From Nioella sp. MMSF_3534 (lineage in GTDB: Bacteria > Pseudomonadota > Alphaproteobacteria > Rhodobacterales > Rhodobacteraceae): a stretch of DNA of 64,000 nucleotides. The first letter of the stretch is position 1. Every line of letters begins with the position of its first letter. The translations under genes were made by a program, and so were the position numbers. The DNA is taken from positions 1 to 64,000 of the forward strand of contig NZ_JASHJX010000006.1 of NCBI RefSeq assembly GCF_030732985.1, read 5' to 3'. Below, piece after piece: positions 40,639-49,731 of the stretch. A model generated the notes under the pieces. The model saw only the letters and a list, made by a program, of their open reading frames with translations. It made no database searches and had not been told where the DNA came from.

Positions 40639-41304
40639 ATGAGGTTCCTTCTTGTAGAAGATAACCAGCAACTCGCCGCCGCCGTGCTGGACCGGCTGGC
40701 GCTGGATGGCCATGTCGTGGATCACGCAGGCGATCTGGGCATGGCCGAGGACTACATCTCCGCCACCGATTACGACTTGATTTTGTTGGATATCATGCTG
40801 CCCGACGGCGATGGCCGCGACTTTCTGAACGCGCAGCGCGCTCGGGGAAAGGACACGCCCGTGATCGTCCTGACCGCCCGATCCGAGGTGTCGGACAGGG
40901 TTGGCGCGCTCGACATGGGGGCCGATGACTACATCCCCAAGCCCTTCGATTTCGCGGAACTGGAGGCCCGCTGCCGCGCCGTTCTGCGTCGCCGGACCGG
41001 CACCGCGACCAACGTGAAACGATTCGGCAATGTCGCCTTCAACGCGCTTGAGGGCACGCTGACGAATGGCGACCGGGTCATTCCCCTGCGCAATCGAGAA
41101 CTGCGCCTGCTGGAGGTCTTCTTCGGCGCACCGGGCCAGATCATCCCCAAACCCAAGCTGGTGGACCGGCTGTTTTCCTATGACGAGGACGTGTCCGAGA
41201 ACGCCATCGAGGTCTATGTGGGCCGCCTGCGCAAGAAGCTGGAGGGCAGCGACGTGTCCATCGTCACCGTGCGCGGGCTCGGCTACCGGCTGGCGGTGCC
41301 CTGA
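40639..41304 (+). CDS. OmpR-family response regulator (TctD-like)
   Basis: A 221-residue protein. The receiver domain (about 1-115) has the acidic pair E7/D8, the phospho-acceptor Asp51 in LILLDIMLPDGDG, Thr in VIVLTARSE and Lys in IPKPFDF. A winged-helix DNA-binding domain follows (about 125-220: VIPLRNRELRLLEVFFGAP, ENAIEVYVGRLRKKLEG, VRGLGYRLAVP). It lies divergent to tctC and immediately before its sensor kinase, with stop and start overlapping in TGATG. It most likely switches on tctCBA when the carboxylate is present. Confidence 0.93.
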   Translation: MRFLLVEDNQQLAAAVLDRLALDGHVVDHAGDLGMAEDYISATDYDLILLDIMLPDGDGRDFLNAQRARGKDTPVIVLTARSEVSDRVGALDMGADDYIPKPFDFAELEARCRAVLRRRTGTATNVKRFGNVAFNALEGTLTNGDRVIPLRNRELRLLEVFFGAPGQIIPKPKLVDRLFSYDEDVSENAIEVYVGRLRKKLEGSDVSIVTVRGLGYRLAVP

Positions 41305-42683
41305 TGTGGCCCTTTCGCGCCCCCGGCTCGATCCGTCTTCGGCTGACGCTGCAACTGCTGACCGGCGCGGCGGTAATGGCGCTGGTTCTGTTCCTGATCG
41401 TCTACAGTTTCGCCCGCCAGATCGGCGCGGAATCGCAGGACCGGATCCTGTCCGCCTCGGCCACCTCGATTCTCGATGCCACCACCGTCCAGTCGGGCAA
41501 TATCAGCGTCGACATCCCCTATTCCGCCTTCACCATGCTGGACAACTCCGTCGACGACCGGGTGTTCTATCGCATCACCCAGGACGGTGCCGGGCTGACC
41601 GGCTATGACGACCTGCCAAGCGCCCGGCAGGATCAGGGCACCGGTCCGGCCTTCGATACCGTCACCTATCGCGGAGAAGAATTGCGCATCGCCACGCTGA
41701 CCCGCCGCGTCTCGGTCGGGGGCACACCCACAAGGATCGACGTGACGGTTGGCCAGACCCGCGACGCGCAGGCCGACGTTCTGGCCCGCATCCTCAGGAT
41801 GACCGTTCTGCTCGGCTTCGGCTTCTTCGCCGCCTCTGCCCTGCTGGCGGTACTGGCCGGGCGCAGCACTGCCGCCTCGCTGTCGCGGCTGGCCGAATCG
41901 GTATCGCGTCGCGGACCGCAGGATCTGCGCCCGGTTGTGGCAGAGGTGCCAAGCGAGATGCGCCCGCTGGTGGCCTCGCTCAACAGCCTCATCGCCCGGC
42001 TTTCCGCCGCCCTGACCCGGACCGAGGATTTCATCGCCGAGGCCGCGCATCGCGTCCGCACCCCGCTCGCCACCGTCCGCGCCCATGGCGAAAACACGCT
42101 GCGCCGCGTCAGCAAGGAAGAAAACCGCGTGTCCCTGCGCGAAATGATCCGCGCCATTGATGAGAGCAGCCGCGCGGCAGGGCAGCTTCTGGACCACGCC
42201 ATGGTGTCCCTGCGCGCCGACCAGCTGGAACTGTCGCCCGTCGCCCTGCGCCCGCTGGTGGCCGACCTCGTGGACCGGCTGCGCCCGGTGGCGGAGCTCA
42301 AGGATATGGACCTGCGTTTCGAGGCCAGCGAAGAGCAGGAGGTGATGGGCGACACGATCCTGATCCAGAACGCCGTTCGCAACCTTCTGGACAACGCCAT
42401 CAAATACGCCCCCCCCGAGACCCCCATCGACGTGGCCCTCACCCGAGACGAAGCAAACGCCACCCTGACCATCCGCGACCGGGGCATCGGCTTTCCCGCG
42501 ACCGGGGCCGATGCCCTGACAGGCCGCTTCGCGCGGGGCGAAAACGCCACCGGCGTCATCGGCTCGGGCCTTGGCCTGACCATCGCCGATGAGGTCGCCC
42601 GCGCCCATGGCGGCACCCTGACCATCGCCAATACCGAAGGAGGCCCCGGCGCATGCGTGCGTTTATCTCTTCCCTTGCGCTGA
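41304..42683 (+). CDS. Sensor histidine kinase (TctE-like)
   Basis: A 459-residue inner-membrane kinase. TM1 is at about 14-36 (LLTGAAVMALVLFLIVYSFA), a periplasmic sensor domain at about 37-165 resembles the TctE/2CSK N-terminal type, and TM2 is at about 168-190 (MTVLLGFGFFAASALLAVLA). Then come a HAMP-like linker, the H-box AEAAHRVRTPLATVRAHGEN with the phospho-accepting His, the N-box NAVRNLLDNAIKYA, and G-boxes RDRGIGFP and GSGLGLTIAD. It pairs with the response regulator just upstream and overlaps the next gene by 31 bp. Confidence 0.93.
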   Translation: MWPFRAPGSIRLRLTLQLLTGAAVMALVLFLIVYSFARQIGAESQDRILSASATSILDATTVQSGNISVDIPYSAFTMLDNSVDDRVFYRITQDGAGLTGYDDLPSARQDQGTGPAFDTVTYRGEELRIATLTRRVSVGGTPTRIDVTVGQTRDAQADVLARILRMTVLLGFGFFAASALLAVLAGRSTAASLSRLAESVSRRGPQDLRPVVAEVPSEMRPLVASLNSLIARLSAALTRTEDFIAEAAHRVRTPLATVRAHGENTLRRVSKEENRVSLREMIRAIDESSRAAGQLLDHAMVSLRADQLELSPVALRPLVADLVDRLRPVAELKDMDLRFEASEEQEVMGDTILIQNAVRNLLDNAIKYAPPETPIDVALTRDEANATLTIRDRGIGFPATGADALTGRFARGENATGVIGSGLGLTIADEVARAHGGTLTIANTEGGPGACVRLSLPLR

Positions 42684-43681
42684 TCCTGTCAGCCCTGCCT
42701 GCCCTCGCCTTCGAAATCGAAGAGAACATGCAGTTCCCCGCGGCAAACCAGACGGCTGAATTGCGGGTGATCTCCACCGCCGATGCGGATCTCTTCGCCC
42801 CCTTCATCACCGCCTTCCAGGCCCTGAACCCCGGCATCGCGGTGGATTACTTCGTGGTCAGCTCGTCCGAGATCATGGTCGCCCTGCAAGACGAGGGCGA
42901 ACGCTTCGACCTTGCCATTTCCTCGGCCATGGACCTGCAGATCAAGCTCGCCAATGACGGGCTGGCCCTGCCCTACCGCTCCGGTGCCACGGGCAGCCTG
43001 CCGGAATGGGCAATCTGGCGCGACCGGGTCTTCGCCTTCACACAGGAACCGGCGACCATGGTGCTCTCGCGCGCCGATTTCGCGGATATCGACCTGCCCC
43101 GCACACGGCAAGAGCTGATCACCGCCCTGCGTGACCACCCCGACCGGTTCCGCGAACGCATCGGCACCTATGACGTGCGCGAAAGCGGACTTGGGTATCT
43201 TTTTGCCACCCAGGACGGACGCACGTCGGAAACCTTCTGGCGTCTGGCGCAGGTGATGGGGGGCTTGCAAACGCAGCTCTACCGGGGCTCGTCGGACATG
43301 ATCGAAGACGTCGCCTCTGGCCGCATCGCGGTGGCCTACAATGTGCTCGGCAGCTACGCGCAGGTGCGCGAAGACCTGCATGACCGCATCCACATTATCG
43401 CGCCCGAGGATTTCACCACCGTTATGATGCGCACGGTTCTGGTCCCCGCCAATGCCGAAGCGCCGGAGGAGGCCGGGCGCTTCATCGACCACCTGATCGA
43501 AACCGCCTGGACAGAAGGCGGCGGGCGCTTCGCCTTCCCCGGCATCACCCCTGCGCGCCTCTCCGAAAACGCCAGCCTGCGGCCCATCCAGCTTGGCCCC
43601 GGCCTTCTGGTCTATCTCGACCGGCTGAAACGGCGGCAGTTCATCGAGGAATGGGAAGCGGCGATGGTGCAGCCCGAGTAA
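42653..43681 (+). CDS. Periplasmic binding protein linked to the two-component system
   Basis: A 342-residue solute-binding protein with a signal peptide (MRAFISSLALILSALPALA). It resembles iron/anion-type binding proteins and PgtC-like regulatory ones: ELRVISTADADLFAPFITAF, FDLAISSAMDLQIKLANDG, GRIAVAYNVLGSYAQVRE and an Ala/Glu-rich C-lobe. It overlaps the sensor kinase by 31 bp and has a GGAGG site inside the kinase gene. With no permease gene of its own nearby, it is more likely a ligand co-sensor for the kinase than a transport component; that is inference from position. Confidence 0.82.
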   Translation: MRAFISSLALILSALPALAFEIEENMQFPAANQTAELRVISTADADLFAPFITAFQALNPGIAVDYFVVSSSEIMVALQDEGERFDLAISSAMDLQIKLANDGLALPYRSGATGSLPEWAIWRDRVFAFTQEPATMVLSRADFADIDLPRTRQELITALRDHPDRFRERIGTYDVRESGLGYLFATQDGRTSETFWRLAQVMGGLQTQLYRGSSDMIEDVASGRIAVAYNVLGSYAQVREDLHDRIHIIAPEDFTTVMMRTVLVPANAEAPEEAGRFIDHLIETAWTEGGGRFAFPGITPARLSENASLRPIQLGPGLLVYLDRLKRRQFIEEWEAAMVQPE

Positions 43682-43687
43682 TCACCT

Positions 43688-45520
43688 CTAGCCCGCAGGC
43701 GGCTGCCAGCAGATGCAGTTGCGTCGCCAGTGTTCCTGCAGCCGGTCACGGGCTAGCACCAGATCCTCTTCGGCAAGCTGGTAACGGGCGACCAAGATGC
43801 GGAAATAGGCCTCCATTTCCATCCAGCCCAGGGCCTCACGCATCTCGGCGCGCAGGTCGAAGAGCGTTTCCAGGTCCATCAGCGCTTCGCCGACGCGAAT
43901 TGTCTCTCGGATGGCGGTAAAGATGGCGGCCGGGCCCATCACCTCGCCTGCGGTTTCTGGGCCGACGGTGTAGTTCAGTGCGACACGGATGATGCCAACC
44001 AAAGACCTCTGCGCCCGGAAAACCGACGAATCCACGCCCACCTCGGTCAGATAGGCCATCAGCGTCGGATCGAGTGGTTCCCCCTCAGTCATGCGCGTGG
44101 CATCGAACCAGTTCATCCCGCGCTCATATCTTAGCCGCCAGTTGTATGCCCCTGATTCCGCGCTCAGATGACGAAGTTCCCACAGGTCTAGGTTTCGCCT
44201 GACAATCGTCAACTGATCTTCGATCCGGGCAATGGCGGCCTCGCGCTCGGGCTGCGAACACCGGGTCATGCCGCGAAAATCATCAATCCCGCCAATTGCT
44301 TCATGAAGGCCCCCGGTCATATCCGAATTGGCCGCGAGATAGAGGTCGAGCCCCCGCATCTCGGCCACCTCGTCTAGATGCGCCACCAACGTCGCGGTCC
44401 GGGGATCAGGCTGCAAATCGTCAATATCGCCGGGATGAAACTCCGGGTCCGGCCCGAAATCGGGTGAACTGGGATATTGCGGGTCGTCCGTCAGGCGTTG
44501 ACCCGTCATCCCCTCGATGGGCAAGGTCAGAGCAAAGAGCCGGTCCCGGATCTCGGCGTAGAGCGTTGCATGGGTCAGCTCTTCGGTCAGCGCGGCATTG
44601 CAGCGGGCGAATTGCAGCGATGTGCGCTCGCTCGCGGCCTCTTGCCATGTGCCCTCATGCCAGGCCTCGACATGAATCGTCAGATCGGCCCATTGTTCCA
44701 GCGTCGTGTGATCCGGCAACGGTTCTTCGAACTCATAGGTCACAGAGGCCTGCCCGCCCATCACCGGCACCACGCAGGAGGCCAGCGTGCAGCCCTCGGG
44801 CCCGACGATCCGCACCTCCGCACCACGGGTCGAGAAGCGAAGCGAGTCGACCTCCGCTTGGGTCGACGCCGTCACCGTGGCGCGCATCAGCTCGGCATGA
44901 CGGGCGCGGAACCCGTCCGGCAGCGGCAGGGCCAGCGGCTGACCGGTCGGCGTCCCGGCAGAAGCAACGCTGAGCGTAACCCCCGGCAGCGCTTCGACAT
45001 CATCCCCCAACAACCGGATGCGGGTGATCTCAGCCGCCCGTGCAAGGCGGGGGGTCGGGTCCGCCCCGATCTCGATATGCAAGGCCAGCAAGGCCAGTTC
45101 TTGTGTCAGGGACGCAAAGCCGCCGAAGGCCGTGATTTCGGGCAGGAGCGGCGTTTCAGTCCCCGGCGGGGCCGACATCAGCGCCGCCGCGGCCTCCTCA
45201 AACAGCGGGCAGTGATAGCTGAAAAACGCAGCTGCCCCTGCAAAGGCCCTTTCTATCTCCGGCCTGGTCTGCGGCTGACCGAACCCCTGCCCGTCATCAC
45301 AGAGGGGTGAGAGATATATGAACGGGTCAACCAATCCGCCGGGATAGGTGCCGCTGTCCGGGACCTCGGGCAGCACCGTGCGCTCCGGCATGTCGAATTC
45401 GGGCTGGAAATTGAATTCGGGGACAGGAGCCAGCTGAATGGTTGGTGGCAAGGGCATAAGGTCCTGCGACCAGGCGGTCGTCGCCAGAAGCTGCGATAAA
45501 ACGAAAACAAATCTTTTCAT
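43688..45520 (-). CDS. Secreted hypothetical protein, 610 aa
   Basis: A 610-residue protein beginning with a signal peptide (MKRFVFVLSQLLATTAWSQ). A Pro-rich segment follows (LMPLPPTIQLAPVPEFNF). Pairs of Cys (LSPLCDD, YHCPLF, GPEGCTLASCVVP, CNAALTEEL, RCSQPE, CICWQ) suggest several disulfides in the periplasm. The second half (about 320-600) is predicted to be mostly helical. I do not recognise the family. The ATG at 45520 is chosen because the signal peptide starts there. It is convergent with the binding-protein gene, 6 bp apart, and stands alone on its strand. Confidence 0.7.
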   Translation of the reverse strand: MKRFVFVLSQLLATTAWSQDLMPLPPTIQLAPVPEFNFQPEFDMPERTVLPEVPDSGTYPGGLVDPFIYLSPLCDDGQGFGQPQTRPEIERAFAGAAAFFSYHCPLFEEAAAALMSAPPGTETPLLPEITAFGGFASLTQELALLALHIEIGADPTPRLARAAEITRIRLLGDDVEALPGVTLSVASAGTPTGQPLALPLPDGFRARHAELMRATVTASTQAEVDSLRFSTRGAEVRIVGPEGCTLASCVVPVMGGQASVTYEFEEPLPDHTTLEQWADLTIHVEAWHEGTWQEAASERTSLQFARCNAALTEELTHATLYAEIRDRLFALTLPIEGMTGQRLTDDPQYPSSPDFGPDPEFHPGDIDDLQPDPRTATLVAHLDEVAEMRGLDLYLAANSDMTGGLHEAIGGIDDFRGMTRCSQPEREAAIARIEDQLTIVRRNLDLWELRHLSAESGAYNWRLRYERGMNWFDATRMTEGEPLDPTLMAYLTEVGVDSSVFRAQRSLVGIIRVALNYTVGPETAGEVMGPAAIFTAIRETIRVGEALMDLETLFDLRAEMREALGWMEMEAYFRILVARYQLAEEDLVLARDRLQEHWRRNCICWQPPAG

Positions 45521-45600
45521 GGATCGGCCTGAAAATAGTGTTCTATGGGGGCGACTATACATGCCCACGCCTTGATCGCGAAATGTCGCGCACCACCCGG

Positions 45601-46143
45601 TCAGACCAGCGGATAAACCGCCAATGCCTCATACCGTGCGCCCTGATCGGTGAGGGTCGACCCCTGAAGCGAGAAGCTGGTGGCGCGCTCTGGTGGCACC
45701 TCCACCACCGGCGGCGCTGCGAGGAAGCTTTGCAGCGCCGCCGCCTCGCCCTCCGACATATGCCGCCCGAAGCGCACCAGCGTCACATGCGGTCTGAACG
45801 CGCGCCGTTCGGGCTGCATACCCACCCGGCGGGCCTGTCGTTCGACCGCTGCCTGTAGCGCCACCAGCTCCGGCACCGGCTCCACCAGTGCCGCCAGCAT
45901 CCGCGCCTTGCCCGGCCCGAACCAGTCGATCCCCGCAAAGCGCAACTCGGGCGCGGGCAGCCGCAGGGGCTCCAGCGCCATATGCAACTCCTCCAGCCGC
46001 TCCTCGGGCTGGTCATCCAGAAACGAGAGCGTCACATGCAGGTTCTCCCAAGGCACCACCCGCCCGGCCTTGAGGCCCCCCACCATCCGTAAAAGCGGAT
46101 CGCGGCAGGTGTCGGGAAGGTCGAGGCTGAGGAAGCTGCGCAT
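45601..46143 (-). CDS. thpR: RNA 2',3'-cyclic phosphodiesterase (2'-5' RNA ligase family)
   Basis: A 180-residue 2H-phosphoesterase. Both catalytic H-x-T/S-x motifs are present: NLHVTLSFLD near residue 35 and FRPHVTLVRFGR near residue 118. Typical segments MRSFLSLDLP and FAGIDWFGPGKARMLAALVE are also seen. The enzyme opens 2',3'-cyclic phosphates in RNA; the true cellular substrate is uncertain. It lies about 80 bp upstream of the secreted hypothetical gene on the same strand. Confidence 0.92.
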   Translation of the reverse strand: MRSFLSLDLPDTCRDPLLRMVGGLKAGRVVPWENLHVTLSFLDDQPEERLEELHMALEPLRLPAPELRFAGIDWFGPGKARMLAALVEPVPELVALQAAVERQARRVGMQPERRAFRPHVTLVRFGRHMSEGEAAALQSFLAAPPVVEVPPERATSFSLQGSTLTDQGARYEALAVYPLV

Positions 46144-46334
46144 CGTGTGAGATCGTTCTCCGGGCTGCGGTCAGTGGCCACTCTCCCCCCGACAAGGGGG
46201 AGAGACAAGGCCCTTGAGGGGCCTTCCACCGCAACAAACCCGGGCACAAGGCCCGGCTTCGCAAATGCCATTCCGTCTGTACGGGGGGTGTACAGGGGGT
46301 GTACGCCCGGTGTACGGGGGGCACCCCCCTTTTT
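46144..46334. other. Hairpin- and repeat-rich intergenic region
   Basis: Between thpR and creatinase lie a stem CTCTCCCCC/GGGGGAGAG (about 46180-46205), a stem AAGGCCC/GGGCCTT just after it, an 11-bp tandem repeat and a G6/C6 hairpin with seven T. No coding frame is supported. The creatinase transcript probably ends here. Confidence 0.55.
46278..46321. repeat. Tandem repeat, 11 bp x 4
   Basis: Four units in a row: TGTACGGGGGG (46278-46288), TGTACAGGGGG (46289-46299), TGTACGCCCGG (46300-46310) and TGTACGGGGGG (46311-46321). It lies in non-coding DNA. Confidence 0.9.
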
Positions 46335-46336
46335 TT
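46314..46336 (+). terminator. G6/C6 hairpin with T-run (plus-strand terminator-like)
   Basis: GGGGGG-CA-CCCCCC is followed by seven T. The orientation fits a plus-strand transcript, but no plus-strand gene lies upstream, so its use is unclear. Confidence 0.45.
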
Positions 46337-47540
46337 AGCCCACGACGTTAAAGCCGGGGCCGTAGGGGTAGCCGGTGATATTCTCGGCCCCATCCTCGGT
46401 GATGATCAGGATATCATGTTCCCGATATCCGCCCGCGCCGGGCTGGCCTTCGGGGATAGTGATCATCGGCTCCATGGAAATCACCATGCCCGGTTCCAGC
46501 ACCGTGTCGATGTCTTCGCGCAGCTCCAGCCCCGCCTCACGACCGTAGTAATGCGAGAGGACGCCGAAGCTGTGGCCATAGCCGAAACTGCGGTATTGCA
46601 GCAGGTTCCGCTCCGCGAAGAAGTCATTGATTTTATGGGTAACATCAGAACAGGACACGCCCGGTTTCAGCAGGCTCATGCCATATTCATGGGCGCCCAC
46701 ATTGGCCTCCCAATAGGCCAGAGAGGCGTCGTCCACCTCCTCGACAAACATGGTGCGTTCCAGCGCCGTGTAGTAGCCCGAGATCATCGGGAAGGTGTTG
46801 AGGCTGAGGATATCGCCCCGCTGCAGCACCCGGCCCGTGACAGGGTTATGCGCGCCGTCGGTGTTGATCCCGGACTGGAACCAGACCCAGGTGTCGCGGT
46901 ACTCGGCATCGGGGTAGCGGCGGGCGATTTCCAGCTCCATAGCGTCGCGCCCCGCCATGGCCACGTCAATCTCTCTAACGCCTTGTTTTACGGCGTCTTT
47001 AATGGCGTATCCGCCCACGTCGGCAACGGCGGCACCAGCCCGGATCAGCTCAATCTCGGCCGCAGACTTGCGCATCCGCTGCTGCATGGTGTGGCCCGCG
47101 AGATCGACCTCGGAGGACGGGTTCAGGAAGGACCGCATCTTGCCCTGTTGCAGCAATGTCAGGTGGTCGGCCTCGCACCCGATAACCTTTCCTTCACCTG
47201 TCACATGTAGGATCGCCCGCCAGAAGTTATCGCGCTTCCAGTCGGTATAGGTGATGTTGTCGGTCGCGCCCCGCCGCCAGGGCTGACCGGCATCAATCCC
47301 GGCGCTGATGGTCACGGCCTCGGACGCGGTTACAACCAGCGCATAGGGCCGCCCGAAGGCGCAATAGAGAAAGCCCGAGTAATAGGCGATGTTGTGCATC
47401 GACGTCATGACGGCAGCATCGACGCCATGGGCGTCCATGATCGCGCGCAGGCCCATCAGGCGGGCGTCATATTCGGCTTGGGTGAACTGAAGGGCAGGTT
47501 TGTCGCCATTGTGCAGGCGGTAGAATTCGGGACGGTCCAT
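46335..47540 (-). CDS. Creatinase (creatine amidinohydrolase)
   Basis: A 401-residue M24 'pita-bread' fold protein that matches Pseudomonas creatinase in length and segment order. Shared stretches include HNIAYYSGFLYCAFGRPYAL, QPWRRGATDNITYTDW, WFQSGINTDGAHNPVTGR (catalytic His in DGAHNP), LSLNTFPMISGYYTALERTM, FGYGHSFGVLSHYYGREAGL and EPMITIPEGQPGAGGYREHD. It hydrolyses creatine to sarcosine and urea. The metal ligands of aminopeptidases are not all present, as expected for creatinase. The ATG at 47540 has an AAGGA site 7 bases upstream. Urea from it could feed the urease whose accessory genes end the window. Confidence 0.9.
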   Translation of the reverse strand: MDRPEFYRLHNGDKPALQFTQAEYDARLMGLRAIMDAHGVDAAVMTSMHNIAYYSGFLYCAFGRPYALVVTASEAVTISAGIDAGQPWRRGATDNITYTDWKRDNFWRAILHVTGEGKVIGCEADHLTLLQQGKMRSFLNPSSEVDLAGHTMQQRMRKSAAEIELIRAGAAVADVGGYAIKDAVKQGVREIDVAMAGRDAMELEIARRYPDAEYRDTWVWFQSGINTDGAHNPVTGRVLQRGDILSLNTFPMISGYYTALERTMFVEEVDDASLAYWEANVGAHEYGMSLLKPGVSCSDVTHKINDFFAERNLLQYRSFGYGHSFGVLSHYYGREAGLELREDIDTVLEPGMVISMEPMITIPEGQPGAGGYREHDILIITEDGAENITGYPYGPGFNVVG

Positions 47541-47678
47541 GGGAAATTCCTTCATATGACCAAGGCCCCGGCGTACAGGGCGGTCGCGGGGAGGGCCCGC
47601 AGGCAAGCGGCCATGCCGCCGGGGCGACGCCATCGCCCCTGCCTGATCCGCGCTATAGCGTGATTCAGCCCGCGCCCG

Positions 47679-48617
47679 CTAGCCTTTTTGCGACACGATC
47701 AACTCGCGCGCTTTCGGCCCCTCTGCCCAGGCCAGCAGCAGGTCTTGCACCACCGCCACCGCCCGCTTGGGCCGCCCCTCTGCCCGGCCCAGAAGCAGCC
47801 GGATCGGAGGCAGGTCACCCGAAAGCGGCACCGCGGACAGGCCGTCGCCCGCATAGGACCGGTCCGTTCGCGGCCGCATGTTCAGAACAGCGAGCCCCGC
47901 CCCCGCGCCCACCATGCTGCGCACCATCTCGGTCGTGTTGGCGCGCGCGGCGATCCGGGGCGCAAGGCCCCGGTCGCGGAACAGGGCCGTCACATAGGGC
48001 TCCGCCACCGGCCGGTCGAGCAGCACCAGCGGATAGGCCGCCATATCGGCCAGTGTTGCGCCCCCGCGCGTGATCGGATGACCGAGCGGGGCCAGAGCGT
48101 ATGGCGGCAGGTCCAGCAGCTTGCGCGTCACGATCCCGGCCCGGACAGGCGCGGCGGCAAAGAGGATCAGGTCGAGCCGCCCGGCCAGCAGCGCCGCCTG
48201 CGCCTCGTCTGCGGAACAATCGGTCAATGTGACCTCCAACCCCGGATTCGCCCGTTGCAGCGGAATCAGCAGACCAGGCAGGAAGGCGGGCGCAACCGGT
48301 GCGTAATATCCGATCCGCAAGTGGCCCGAGAGCGTCGCCGCCCCGGCGCGCGCATCCTCAAGCACGCTGTCGCAATCCTCCAGCAACGCCCGGAACCGCA
48401 CCGCAAGCTCCCGGCCCTCCCCGGTCGGCGCAATCCCCTTGGCCCGTGTCCGCACAAGCAGCGCCGCGCCCACCTCGGCCTCGACCTGATCCACCGCCGC
48501 CGCCACGGCAGAGGCCGCGATGTTCAATTGCCGCGCCGCGCCCGCGATTGAGCCTGCCTCGACCGTTGCGGCAAAGGCCGCCATCGCGCGCAGGGAGAGG
48601 CGGGGGGAGGAGGGCAT
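47679..48617 (-). CDS. LysR-family transcriptional regulator
   Basis: A 312-residue regulator. The N-terminal winged helix-turn-helix (about 5-65) reads LSLRAMAAFAATVEAGSIAG, then AARQLNIAASAVAAAVDQVE. It is followed by a co-inducer domain (about 95-300) with LRIGYYAPVAPAFLPGL and VGAGAGLAVLN. It lies divergent from the fatty-acid-hydroxylase/ABC-transporter operon, 94 bp away, and upstream of creatinase on its own strand. It therefore probably controls one or both. Confidence 0.9.
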   Translation of the reverse strand: MPSSPRLSLRAMAAFAATVEAGSIAGAARQLNIAASAVAAAVDQVEAEVGAALLVRTRAKGIAPTGEGRELAVRFRALLEDCDSVLEDARAGAATLSGHLRIGYYAPVAPAFLPGLLIPLQRANPGLEVTLTDCSADEAQAALLAGRLDLILFAAAPVRAGIVTRKLLDLPPYALAPLGHPITRGGATLADMAAYPLVLLDRPVAEPYVTALFRDRGLAPRIAARANTTEMVRSMVGAGAGLAVLNMRPRTDRSYAGDGLSAVPLSGDLPPIRLLLGRAEGRPKRAVAVVQDLLLAWAEGPKARELIVSQKG

Positions 48618-48711
48618 ATCATCTCCGAATCAGGGTTTCATGAGCTGATAATACTAATTTTCCGGTGTTTGACCGCATGGCAGGTTAGGCCCGCGAAACA
48701 GGAGACCCATC

Positions 48712-49692
48712 ATGCAGGACAATGCCGACCGCATCCCCGGCTGGAACCATGTTCCAGACGTGCCCATCCAGGTCTCGCCTTTCTTCAGCTGGCCGCCCGA
48801 CCCCGTCCGCATGGCCCGCTGGCTCGCCGCGCGCTGGCTTGGCATCGCGGAAAACGTTCTGGTGCTGGCACTGGCCACGATCAGCTGGCTCTGGTTTCAG
48901 CCGCCGCTGGAGGTCACGGCAACGCTCGCGCCCGGCTGGATCTTCGGCCTGTGGCTGAGGAACATGGCGCTGATGATCCTCGTGGCCGGGTCGCTTCACT
49001 GGTTCTTCTACATGCGCAAGGCACAGGGCGAGCGGCTGAAATTCGACCCGCGCGACCTGATGGTGAAGGGCCGCCAGTTCACCTTCGGCGGGCAGGTGCG
49101 CGACAACATGTTCTGGAGCCTTGGCAGCGGCGTCGGCTTCTGGACGGCCTATGAGGTGCTGATGTTCTGGGCCATGGGCAACGGCTATGCGCCGATCCTG
49201 TCCCCTGCCGAGCATCCGGTGATCTTTGTGCTGTGGTTCCTGCTGACTCCGGTGTGGATTTCCTTCCATTTCTACTGGGTGCACCGGGCGCTGCACTGGG
49301 GGCCGCTCTACCGGATCGCCCACGCATTGCATCACCGCAATGTCAATGTGGGGCCATGGTCGGGCCTGTCGATGCACCCGGTCGAACACCTGATCTTCTT
49401 CAGCTCGATCCTCATTCACCTGATTGTGCCAGCGCATCCACTGCACATCCTCTTTCACATGCAGCATCAAGCGCTGACCGCAGCGACCTCCCACACCGGC
49501 TATGAAAGCCTGCTGGTGGAGGACAGGAAACGCCTCGCGCTTGGCACCTTCCACCACCAGATGCACCACCGCTATTTCGAGGTGAACTACGGCAATCTGG
49601 AAATGCCCTGGGACAAGTGGTTCGGCACCTTCCATGACGGCACCAAAACCGCGCATGAGCGGCTGAAATCCCGCCGTGGAAGGCGCGCTTAA
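48712..49692 (+). CDS. Fatty acid hydroxylase / sterol desaturase superfamily protein
   Basis: A 326-residue membrane-bound diiron oxygenase with several hydrophobic helices. The eight-His set is present: HFYWVHRALH near residue 185, HALHHRNVN near 203, HPVEH at about 222-226, and FHHQMHHRYFE near 284. The family inserts O2-derived hydroxyls or double bonds into lipids. It is the first gene of a plus-strand set followed 39 bp later by ABC importer genes. The link between a lipid oxygenase and an oligopeptide-type importer is unusual. Confidence 0.87.
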   Translation: MQDNADRIPGWNHVPDVPIQVSPFFSWPPDPVRMARWLAARWLGIAENVLVLALATISWLWFQPPLEVTATLAPGWIFGLWLRNMALMILVAGSLHWFFYMRKAQGERLKFDPRDLMVKGRQFTFGGQVRDNMFWSLGSGVGFWTAYEVLMFWAMGNGYAPILSPAEHPVIFVLWFLLTPVWISFHFYWVHRALHWGPLYRIAHALHHRNVNVGPWSGLSMHPVEHLIFFSSILIHLIVPAHPLHILFHMQHQALTAATSHTGYESLLVEDRKRLALGTFHHQMHHRYFEVNYGNLEMPWDKWFGTFHDGTKTAHERLKSRRGRRA

Positions 49693-49731
49693 CCCCTTTC
49701 CAACCGCTGCCGTTTCTCTAAGGTGGCGACC

